Shown here: positions 45,425-56,500 of the stretch, one piece after another
Layout of the letters: each line of letters begins with the position of its first letter
Numbering within the stretch: position 1 is the stretch's first letter
Source of the DNA: Buxus sempervirens
Taxonomy: Eukaryota > Streptophyta > Magnoliopsida > Buxales > Buxaceae
Direction: 5' to 3'
Length of the DNA: 64,000 nt
Assembly: GCA_947561395.2 (NCBI GenBank)
Contig: OX387185.1
Span: forward strand, 46,076,602-46,140,601
Notes under the pieces: generated by a model
What the model saw: the letters and a program-made list of their open reading frames with translations, nothing else
Databases searched by the model: none
Told to the model about the DNA's origin: nothing
Translations under genes and position numbers: made by a program

Positions 45425-47448
45425 TACCCCACAAGAAAACTGGTAAGACCCCTTATGAGCTTTGGAGAGGGCATATTCCCAACCTTAGTTATGTTAAGGT
45501 TTGGGGTTGCTTAGCTAAGGTAGGTCTTCTAGAAATTAAAAGGAAGATGATAGGTCCTAAGACTGTAGACTGTGCATTTATAGGTTATACTGAACACAGT
45601 GCTGCCTACAGATTTCTTGTTCTAAGAACTGTGGATGATAATATAGTGTCAGCTAATTCTATAATAGAGTCTAGAGATGCAGATTTTTTTGAGTCTAATT
45701 TCCCACTTAGACCAAAGTCTGTGAGAGGTTCAGATGAGGCTTCTTCAAGCCAACCTAGAGATGATATTCTTGAACCTGTTCCTGGAAATGTTCCTGAACC
45801 TAGTCCTCAACCTGAAATTGAACCAAGAAGAAGTAAAAGAGCTAGAAAAGCAACTAACATAGGTGATGACTTTTATACCTTTATGGTTGATGGTGATCCA
45901 TTAACCTATGGTGAGGCTATGTCTTCTCCAGATGCAGTATTTTGGAGAGAAGCCATAATGAGTGAGTTGGATTCAATTTTGGCTAATCATACTTGGGAGT
46001 TGGTTGATTTGCCTCCTGGAAATAAACCCATAGGTTGCAAGTGGATCTTTAAAAGAAAACTTAAAACTGATGGTTCAATTGACAAATATAAAGCAAGATT
46101 AGTGGCTAAAGGGTTTAGTCAACAAAAAGGGATTGATTATTTTGATACTTATTCTCCTGTTGCTAGAATAACAACCATCAGAATTTTAATTGCATTAGCT
46201 TCAATTAATAATTTAATAATTCACCAAATGGATGTTAAAACAGCCTTTCTAAATGGTGAATTAGAAGAAGAAATTTATATGAAACAACCAGAAGGATTTA
46301 TAGCACCAGGTAAAGAAAATAAAGTATGTAGGCTAGTTAAATCCTTATATGGTTTAAAACAAGCTCCTAAGCAGTGGCATGAGAAATTTGATAACATACT
46401 TGTTGAAAATGGATATCATATAAATGATTCTGATAGATGTGTGTATCATAAATTTAATAACAATGTTGGTGTGATTATCTGTTTGTATGTTGATGATATG
46501 CTTATTATGGGTACTAATTTAGAAGTAGTAACTCATACTAAGAAATTTTTATTTTCTAAATTTGATATGAAAGATTTAGGAGAAGCTGATGTAATTTTAG
46601 GCATCAAAATAACTAAGGAGTCGGGCAGTATTACATTAACCCAATCACATTATGTAGAAAATATATTAAAGAAGTTTGGACACTTTGAGTCTAATCCGTT
46701 GTCCTCACCTTATGATGCTAGTATACATTTAAAGAAACACACTGGTGAAAGTGTTTCACAAATTGAGTATGCTAGAGTGATTGGTTCCTTAATGTACTTA
46801 ATGAACTGCACCAGACCTGATATTGCTTATGCTGTAGGGAGACTGAGTAGATACACCCATTGTCCCAACTATGAGCACTGGAGTGCATTAGTTAGGGTGT
46901 TGAGGTACTTAAAGGGTACAATTAATTATGGGTTGTGTTATTCAGGGTATCCTACAGTGTTGGAGGGCTATTGTGATGCCAACTGGGTAACTGGGCATGA
47001 TGAGTCTAACTCTACTAGTGGCTATGTTTTTACCTTAGGAGGTGGGGCTGTTTCATGGAAATCATGTAAACAGTCTTGTAATGCGAAATCCACCATGGAA
47101 TCTGAGTTTGTAGCTTTAGAGCTAGCTGGTGGAGAGGCAGAGTGGTTGAGAAACCTTCTGCATGATATCCCTTTATGGACGAAACCAGCACCTCCTATTA
47201 CCATTTTATGTGATAGCCAGGCAGCAATAGCTAAAGCCCAGAATAAAATTTATAATGGTAAAAGGAGACATATCAGATTGAGGCATAATATAATTAGACA
47301 ATTACTCAGTGATGGGGTAATTGCATTGACTTTTGTGAGGTCAGTTGGAAATCTAGCAGATCCACTGACAAAGCCTCTGAGCAAGAAGCTCGTTATTAGC
47401 ACATCGAGGGGGATGGGTCTAAAGCCCATGGATATAAACAACCCGTGA
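45425..47448 (+). CDS. RT-RNase H frame of copia 2
   Basis: Open from just after the G-run frameshift to the TGA at 47446-47448. It has an integrase tail, then RT with the [20 protein letters not shown] start, [20 protein letters not shown] and catalytic YVDDMLIMG. RNase H follows with [20 protein letters not shown] and [11 protein letters not shown]. It is translated as part of the gag-pol polyprotein in intact relatives, so it has no own start. Confidence 0.88.
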
Positions 47449-48008
47449 TAGTAACCCAACCTACGTGAATGGCGATCTCAGGAAGTAGGTTCAATGGGAA
47501 GAACAAGTCACCTGAGTTGTTTGTGAAGCACTACAAGTTATTTACTTTGTGAGAAATCTATCCCTATGATGTGAGTAGTGCAAAACTGCAACGTATGTGA
47601 GGTTGAGTCATTGGACTCTTAATAGTTTCCATATTCTTTATAGATGGTGTGTTTTAGTTGCGGTTTACACACTTGATGGAAATTACCTATGTGAGTGTAG
47701 AGGTGGAGCCGCCTCTGTTGAGAATTAGGGCTAATTCTCTAGAGCTCTCACGAGACCAGCAGGCGCATGGCCGTATAGGCGCCAACCCGATTAGAACCTA
47801 AAAGCAGGTATTCTATTGTGTGGACTGCAGAGGTAGTTGTTTCACATTAAAGAGATTAGGTTTAAGAATTTATTCCACCGAATCTCTGTGAAGTCTATTC
47901 TGCAAGTTCTAAGTGTCGGTTCAAGTCCAAAAGACACCGGCATTAATGCACATTAGAATTTTGGTCACTCTGTCTATTCTCTAGAATTTTGGGCCCTGTG
48001 GGGGGAAT

Positions 48009-48924
48009 TGTTGTATTTTTAATGGTTTTTTAAGGGCTCAAAATTTCCTCTTAGTGTTTTGTCTTTTAGTGTTTGTCTCTTGTGGGATGAATAGTCCCAC
48101 ATTGGAAGTTTATGAGAACTTCTAATGGTTTATATTGAATAGTGGGAACTAAAGGGGTGTAACCCCTAAAGTGAGACACTGTTCCTTGTTGTCGGGGTTT
48201 CTTTGAATCGCGCGCGCGCGCGCCGCCGCCGCCGTCCGTCCGGTCGGTCGTGTCGTGGTGTGTGTGTGATGCTATCTTTTTATGCTGAATATTAATCGCT
48301 TTTATTTTGCTTTCTAAAACGTTTTCTTTTTGCTTTCTAAAACGTTTGGGTTTTATAACCGTTGGATTAAACGTTAATTAATATTTAATTAACGTTAAAT
48401 CGTGTGAACGTGTGCCTCTCAAGAGACACAAACGTTCGTTTCCTCTCTTATATATAGAAGAGAGAGATTAGGGTTTTGAAGGAGACGAAAACTGTCTTCT
48501 TCTTCTCTTCTTCCAAAAAACTGTTCAGAGTGACACTGCTACACGGGTTCTGTTTTGATCCAGTATTTCTGTGCGGATTACTGGAAAGACGTTTTGTCGT
48601 TGAATGCTGGAAGCCATAGTGTCGATCAACCCGTCGCACTGGAGATTCGTTCTACAGGGGACGCTTAAGGCTTTAAGCACAGAGATTTGTGAATCTCGCC
48701 TCGACTGTTAAATCTGATAAGTTCATTCCAATCCTGTTATATTTGTTTCTGCTTAAATCGTCTGTTTGGATCTGTTAGTCTTTTTCTGTCTTGATTGTTC
48801 TCCTCAGATTCGTGCATCTGTTACCATCTGTTATCTGATACTGTTTTATTGTTTACCCAATTTCATTCGTATTCTGCTACCTATTTGATAATACAGAACA
48901 GTATTTCCCCTAAATATTACTACA
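48009..48924 (+). repeat. Right LTR of copia 2
   Basis: 916 bp, preceded by a G-rich polypurine tract (TGTGGGGGGAAT). Almost identical to the left LTR; a longer CG run and shorter GGTC/GT runs are the visible differences. Confidence 0.92.
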
Positions 48925-49792
48925 TGGTTCACAAGGCTATGTTTCAACAAACTAGTCATAGTCGACGCAGGATATGTGACTACAGTGCAACCCGCGGCCG
49001 GAGGAGTATTTACCGGCGTCGTCTGGCTGGCATTAATAATCCCGCGCCCAGGCAAAACCTGAGGCTCAAGCTTAGCAAGATAGAGCACGGAATCCTCGCT
49101 ACTGCAGCTATAGTTGGTAGTTTCTTCAAGAAACGCAGCCGAGAGCGCGAGCGGCCTCTTCGGGCACTCGAAGAAGGTGAGATTGAAGTTCCGTGGCCCA
49201 AATCCGAGAAACTCGATATTCTCCCAAATTTCGGCTGTTGAGAATGAGAGGTTTCGGAGAGAACTGCAAGTGCCCCGAATGGGGATCCGAAATGAGTTGG
49301 TTGCCTGAGACCATAATCGCACGCTCGTCCTCTAAAAAGTAAGGCCTTTTACTTGGTATGATTTGCTGGCGAGCTGGAGAGTTGCAACCTCCATGCTTCC
49401 CAATCGGTCGCATGAGATGGTGTACTGAGGGAGGCTGCAGTCAATTGATCCGGTGCCGAATTGTTCCAATGAGGAGAAGGCCAGGGAAAGCTGAAGTTTA
49501 TGTTTACGCAACGCAACGGAGCGCACAGATCGTAATAGTTGGAGTCGTTCTTCTGCGCTCGGCAATAGTGATGGGAGGAGATGATGCTGATGATGAGGAT
49601 GATGATAAGTTGGCTTGAAGTTGCAGCGCGAAGAGAGAGGGAAAGAAAGCCAGAGATGCAGTCTCCATGACTTGATGAACTTCACATTGTGCCTTAGGGA
49701 TGTGTCATGGTGTCTCTTTTGATGATTAATGGCGTTTTAATTTTCTTTTCCGGTCAAGACGGCCAACTGAGGAGATTTTTCATTAACACTTA

Positions 49793-50713
49793 CGTGGCGT
49801 TTGGTGGGCATTATAGAATCTGAATTACGATTCTAATCTTAGATTTTATAACCCAAATTATATTTCCTCGATTTTAGAAAACCAAAATCCTATTTGGATA
49901 AGTTGAATTGTGAACTCAGATTTTTAAATTAGAATTTAGAATCTTGTTTGATGCCAGCAATTATTGAGATTAAATTTAGAGTTTTTTTATTAAAAATTAC
50001 GTAAAGATAATATAATATATATAGAAAAATGAAAGTCGTATTTAAAATCACATATATTATTACGTAACATGTATATTTTTATATAATATATAAATTTATA
50101 TATAATAATATAATAATATAATAATATGATAATAATAATATAATAATATTATTATTTATATTATGTACTACAATAACACTATTATTATTTTAATAATATT
50201 ATAATAGTATAAATTATATTATAATATTATATATTATTATTATAATATCATATGATATTGTAAATATCATATAATATATATAATAGTATTATAATTTATA
50301 ATATAATTTTATAATAATATAATTTATGTTTATTTTAACTCAAACTTGGTGTATTATATATAATATTATAATAAATTGATTGTAACACTAAATTTAATAA
50401 AATATAATATATTATAATATTAAATTTGTTAAATATATTAATATATATAATTATGTTAATATTAATGTAATATGTTAAATTTGAATATTATTATATTAAA
50501 TATATATGTATATAATATTATTATAATATGTTTATTGTAACAATATAATATTAATATATTAATTTGGTTAAAATATATAATGTATTAATATGTTTCAGAT
50601 TATTATATAATAATATAATATTATTATAATAATACTACAATATAATTAATGTTTATTATAGCATAAATTCTAATATAAGTTATATTATAATTTATACAAT
50701 ATTATTATATTAA

Positions 50714-50752
<39 letters not shown>

Positions 50753-51391
50753 ATTAAATTATTACAATATATTATAATATATTAAATTTATTAAGATATT
50801 ATAAACATAATATCATAATAAATTTATTATATTATAATATTATTATATTTTATGATGTAATATGTTTATTATAATAATATAATATTATTATAATAATAAT
50901 ATAATAAAATTTATAATGTAATATAAGTTATATTATAATTTGTTGTTATTAAAATAATATATTATAATAATAATAATAATTTATAATGTACATTATATTG
51001 AAATTAATTAATTATTATATATATTATTATATATAATATAATATAATAATGTATACTATTATTATAATAATATTTATATTACATGTAATATAATTTAATA
51101 TTGTATTATCAATTATATATCATATAACATAATATATTATATTATAATACTTATAATATTATTATTTATTATAATATGCTATACATAATCTCTAGAATCA
51201 CAGGTTTTGGAAATATAAGCACCAATGTCCATAATCCCTATAATCACCAAAATAGTAGATTCTAATTATGGGCTTGATTATACAACCGGATAGTAGAATC
51301 TGGATTTAAATTCCCAACCAAACACACCTTTTGGATTATGGAATCGGATTCTACTAGAATCCAAATTCTATAATGCTCAGCAAACACCCCC
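49793..51391. mobile_element. PIF/Harbinger-like element with extreme AT-rich core, TSD TTA
   Basis: Lies in the flank of copy C and is absent from the flanks of A and B. Left end CGTGGCGTTTGGTGGGC, right end (minus strand) GGGGGTGTTTGCTGAGC; both continue with ATTATAGAAT and sit next to TTA (49790-49792 and 51392-51394). A TTA duplication with such GTTTG ends suggests a PIF/Harbinger (Tourist-like) non-autonomous element. From about 50010 to 51190 the interior is almost only A and T, in shifting TAATAT/ATAATA patterns with a (TA)n run near 50720-50745. No coding sequence. Confidence 0.7.
50010..51190. repeat. AT-only microsatellite-like tract, about 1.2 kb
   Basis: Very few G or C. Built of variants of TAATATTA, ATTATAATA and (TA)n, with many potential hairpins. 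It forms the core of the Harbinger-like element. Confidence 0.88.
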
Positions 51392-51394
51392 TTA

Positions 51395-52796
51395 GAAGAG
51401 TTTCTTGGTTGACTTGTCAATTTGGAGAGCCTACGATTGTGTATACTATTGCATATTACACGTTCTAACTCAGACTGTCCATCTTTTGAGTTCTTGAGGA
51501 TCAAAAACTTCCGTCTTCCACGAAGAAGAGATTTTGTAAAAAATTAGAAATTAGGGGGAGAAAGCGCTTAACTTCTTTTATCGCTTCAATTTAACTTGCT
51601 TTCTATGGCATATCTTATAGGTATCTAGACTCTAGAGAGAGGTAAAGGAGGTATTGAGCTTAATTTTTTTTATATATTATTTTACTTTCTATGGCTCTCT
51701 TTTATATGGTTGTACATTAAGACAATTAAACAATAAAAAATATATGCATTTTTCGTGGAAAATATTTTTATATCTTATTTTACTTTAAAAGAAAAGAGCT
51801 TAATATTTTTCTTTTACATTTTTTGTTTTGTTTTATGTTTTTTCCCAAGTCCAAAGTTTCAAACATAATGTAGCTCAAATAAAGCAAGTTTTAGAAAATT
51901 GATACTATCTATAAAGGAAAGTGGTCCTTGGAAAGTATGCCAAAGTTAATAACCTTTTTCTTCGAAATTATTCTTTAAAATTCCTATAATAATGTATTAT
52001 ATTAGGGGTATGTTTTTCTTTTGTTCTCTTACCATTTTGGGTAATCGTTTCCATTCCTGCAGAACAGTTGTGTAACCCTTTACTTCCTACATTTTTTTTT
52101 CTAACAAATCATCATTTATTTTATCAAAGAACAACAAGTACCTATTCTACTATATACACTTCATTCTTTACGTAAAATGGTCTATAATAATTTTTAAGTT
52201 GAACTTCTAAACAATTACTTAGACATAATTTTTTAATTATTTACATACAATATTGCACGTGCCGCCCACAAGTGAAATTAAGGTTAATTCCTACTAAGTT
52301 GCTATTTTTGTGAGAGCCACATATGTCATATACGTGGTACCGCATTATTGATTTGTATCGGCCACATATGTCAAAGCTAGAGCATCGGAAAAATATACGC
52401 TTGATAACCATTAATTAACACATTAAATTTGGTTGTCTCATAGATTTCTTTTTCTTTTTTTTTTTTCCATTCTTGAGATGAAAAGAAGCTTTGTGTTGGA
52501 ATTTTCATAAAGATTCAATAAAAGTTGGTCCGGCTCACAAGAGACCGGGCGCAATGACGTAATCCTCCGGTGTAAACGAGGTGACGAGGCGGGAGAGAAA
52601 AATAGTCGCCCTGAAGAGAGAATATTTATTTTAGGAATAAAAAACGCACACGAATAAAGGCCATGATCATGGGAGAGAATCAGATGGGGCTCTCACCTCA
52701 CGGGCGCACTCACATTGTTAGCGCTTCCAGGTCATCTCGCGCGGAAAACGACATCTCCGTGGCTTTCAAATCTAATCCGAAATCCACTATTTACGA
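51395..52796 (+). repeat. Segmental duplicate, pGlcT upstream flank (resident copy)
   Basis: The counterpart of 21880-24205 and 31206-32225. Here it runs directly into the pGlcT gene, so this is the likely original location. Confidence 0.8.
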
Positions 52797-53543
52797 ATTC
52801 GCATCTAACCGTACCTGTTTAACGGCATACGATTTAGAATTATTTTTCATTTATTTTACTGTTTCCAGGTATTATTAGTTTTTTCTTCATTTTTCTCCAC
52901 TCTGCGGAGCTATCGAAGCTTCTCTCTTTTATTAAGCACACACCGTTGCAGAAGAGAAGCAGAGCAGAAAACGGGACACAGTGACAGCTGAAGCAGGTTT
53001 TGGATAGTTTTCTTCGTCGGATCTTGTTGCGGTGCGTTTGAATTCGGTACATTTAATCCAGATTAACTGATGAATTGTTTGATCTGGAGTTTTGGCTCCT
53101 AATTGCTTCCCATTCTGTTGATGATATTGCTTATTTTCACTAATGAGGATCGATGATTATGCCTTCTTCCGCTGATAGTATTCTCTGTGATTCACTTCCC
53201 GTACCGGAGTGGTTCTCGTTTGTTTCTTCTTCTTCTGATTTTCTTTCCTTCTTTTTTTTTCTTCTTCTTCTGCTTCTTGTAATTACGCTGTTTTGCCTTA
53301 AAATCATGTTCTTAGTTTCCGTATCATTTGATGCTTTTCCTCCTCAAATGAGATTCTTTTTTGCTCTCTGTCGCTGAAGTCTATTATCAAATGAATTTAG
53401 GCTGAAGATTGCTCGGATTTTCTTGCGATTTTTTGGATGTGCTGCACGCTTCCGTATAGGATCATCGCGATATTAATATTTGAGGCATGACTTTTCGTTA
53501 CTTTTTTGACCCTTGACTTTGATTTTATTTCCACCAGGGGAAA
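52240..53543 (+). promoter_or_regulatory. 5' flank and probable leader of pGlcT
   Basis: Holds a TGACGTAA box (about 52555-52562), a bZIP-type site, then CT-rich leader-like sequence. The coding exon is preceded by a CCACCAG acceptor (53531-53537), so there is at least one intron in the 5' UTR. The first exon and transcription start could not be fixed from sequence alone. Confidence 0.4.
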
Positions 53544-56500
53544 ATGCAAACTTCAAGTTATGTGCTCACGGAAAATGTAGGTTCAGAGTTCCAAAAAGTT
53601 AGAATATTGTCTAGTTTTAATGGATTCAAGAAGAGAAGTTTAGGCGTGAAGAATATCTCCATGACAGATAGAAGCTCTTGCTGCGGATCTCGCCTTGGTT
53701 CAGTCAGTATGGGAGCGGAGCTTGCTTGTGCAAGAATGAGAGTGAAAAGTATGTTTAGGTCCTCTGTGAAGTCCAGGACGGTCAAGGCTCAAGCTTCTGG
53801 TGAGTTTCGTGCTTGGATACTTGTTATTCCATTATCAATCCCATTCTATGAGTATGTTGTGTGATCATTATTTCCTTAAAACTCTTTTAAATAGGCTTCC
53901 TATTTGTTTTAATTTCATCTTCGGTTTCATGTTATTTTACCATCGTGCTTGTATCTGCCCTCACTTTTATCTGTGTTATAAATATGCGTCTTCGCATAAC
54001 TTGTTTGCTGAGCTAAACCACTTCCACACCTAAGCTATGATAAAAAGTAACTGGTTTTTCATTTATGACTATCGTCAGCATAATTGCTTCCAGGTTTAGC
54101 TCTGTTGATTGTTTGGTTCTATTCTCATAACCAGTTATCATTTCTTCTTTCTCTGGTGTTCAATGAAGTCGAGCAATTCCCCCCCTCCTTGTAACATATG
54201 TGAATTTTGTCTCATTAATTTTCGAGTGTGCATGGGAAAGGCCATCTCTTTTTAGCCTGGGTTATGCTAGTATATGCATGTTTCTAGTTGTGTCTGTGAG
54301 ACTAACAGAGTCATTTTGACATTCTCTAGATTGACATCCAGGATTATTGGTTGGAAAAACATTTTGGCAACTTTTCTGATTGATAGATTTTGTTGTTTGA
54401 AACTATATGTTGGAGTTTGTTAATAGGAATCATTAGTTATTTCCAACCTTTATTTAAGCGTGACCATCCATATTTCAGAAAAGAAATACCAAAGTTCTGG
54501 TAAACCTAATGTTTCACAGATGTGACGAATTTGAATAACCTTTGTTTACATTAAGATTAAATAACATCTCTTGAGGGCTTATAATGTGGACACAAATACA
54601 TGCGGTGCTGTCAAAAAAAAATTTTTTTTCTGTATCTCTGTGTTGTGAAGAGAACTATGTTCTCGTCCTGAAACTGCTGAGTTGGGATGCCTGGTCCCTC
54701 TTGGTTGATTTAGTGTTATTTGTGTCTGCTTCCGCCATTGGTACAGAATATCATACTGAGCCCAACATGGCTATATGTATGCGTACAACTCTGAATGAGT
54801 GTCACACAATTCTTTAATCCATTTTGATGAATTACAAAGCATTTGCTTCCGGGGAGATTAAATGGTTTTAGTTGACCATAAATTTTTTGGCATGGAACAT
54901 ATAAAATACTTTTTGTTTCTTTATTAGTGAAAGTTTGCAATACTTCGACCATGGATTCTGATACATTTTTTTCTCCATTGACTATATTCTTATGAGTAAA
55001 TTTGAAATTACGTTGCAGATGGAGATATTGAAGGAATTGCCTCTACAAAGTCTCAGGGCAAATATTCTGGATCAGTTCTGCCATATGTTGGTGTTGCTTG
55101 TTTGGGAGCTATTTTGTTTGGCTATCATCTTGGGTATGTTGTCATTTAACTATTGGTAAACATTATACTATACTTTGTTCTAGGTTAAAAGATTTTGATT
55201 CTTTATAGTACCATTCTCTGCATAGATGCCAGCTGCTTTATTTCATGACTATATTTGTATAAATTATTCTACTTAAATATACATGTTATTTACTGAATTT
55301 GTTTACATTGTTATTATTATTATTATTACTATTATTACCATTATCACTATTCCTACTACTACTACCAAATTTTTGGTGGCTACAGAGTGGTGAATGGAGC
55401 ACTTGAATATCTTGCAAAAGATCTAGGGATTGCTGAGAACACTGTGATACAAGGCAAGTTCTGTATAGCCTGCTTTTTTTATAATCTAAAATCTCAATAA
55501 AGACTGGATCATTATGCGTCTGCTGAATTATTCACCTGCTTTTAATAGTACATTGCATGCTCTGAAGTAACGATGCAAAATAACATATGCATTAAGTCCA
55601 CAAACCCCAAATATTTAGAAAGCATATTTGTAACATTTACTTTCTATTCAAGTTGGCGAAGAGTTAAAATACAATATATCATGTCGTTCATGATTATCTA
55701 GCTTTAAAAGTCCTCACTCACAGGGTAACATTTTGATTAGGATGGATTGTTAGCACGACCCTTGCCGGTGCCACTGTTGGTTCCTTCACTGGGGGAGCGT
55801 TGGCAGACAAGTTTGGCAGAACAAGGACTTTTCAACTGGATGCAATCCCACTTGCAGTTGGAGCATTTCTTTGGTTTGTGATTTATAGTTGGCTGTAATG
55901 CTTCAAAAAACAAATATATTTCCTGAGAATGATGTCTCACATTGCTCAGAATATTTTTCAGTGCTACAGCTCAGAGTGTCCAGGCAATGATAGTTGGACG
56001 CTTACTTGCTGGCATCGGTATTGGTATCTCATCTGCTATTGTGCCACTTTACATATCCGAGGTGGGCTGACATTGTGATTGCATTTTAGACTTTTTTAAT
56101 ACAGGTTGTAGCTAATGTTCACTTCGTGGTCAGATCTCACCAACTGAAATTCGTGGTGCCCTTGGTTCTGTCAACCAACTTTTCATTTGTGTGGGGATTC
56201 TTGCAGCTTTGGTGGCTGGATTACCCTTGGCAGGAAATCCTATATGGTACTTCTTCCTTTTTAATTATTAGTATTTTCCAAATGGCAGAAATAATCTTGA
56301 ACTTGTGACAATACATCAAGCATATAACTCATAATCACCAAGTTCATAAATTTTGCTCATCCCCATGTTGTATCCATTTCATCATCATCATCATAAGCCA
56401 ATTCCCACCAAAGTCATATCATCATCATCATCCCCATGTTGTATCCAATAAATATTTTTTATGTGCTTGTTGAAATGGTGGCATAACTATGAAATGAGAT

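Larger units (their letters stand above)
42540..48924 (+). mobile_element. Copia retrotransposon 2, young, TSD TGGTT
   Basis: LTRs 42540-43454 and 48009-48924, both starting TGTTGTATTTTTAATGG and ending ATTACTACA; perfect TGGTT duplications at 42535-42539 and 48925-48929. The LTRs are almost identical, the visible differences being in a CG/GT microsatellite stretch, so insertion is recent. The gene order is gag, protease, integrase, RT, RNase H. One extra G in a G run (45382-45388) splits the otherwise open gag-pol. The sequence after the left LTR (ATCTTAAAGCC) is not the usual tRNA-Met site. It is inserted antisense into the ectodomain exon of kinase copy C. Confidence 0.93.
42352..49668 (-). 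pseudogene. LRK10L-type receptor kinase, copy C: ectodomain remnant split by copia 2
   Basis: Two pieces match the ectodomain exon of copies A and B: 49668-48925 (start codon, signal peptide, GUB_WAK_bind) and 42539-42352 (end of the ectodomain, to the GTAAGT donor). The copia element at 42540-48924 lies between them in antisense orientation, with a TGGTT duplication. The 5' piece has further damage: a two-base GA insertion (GAGAGAGAGG versus GAGAGAGG) soon after the signal peptide start and another frame change near 49485. No juxtamembrane exon or kinase domain follows on the left, where homology ends at about 41225. It therefore cannot encode a receptor kinase. Confidence 0.85.
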
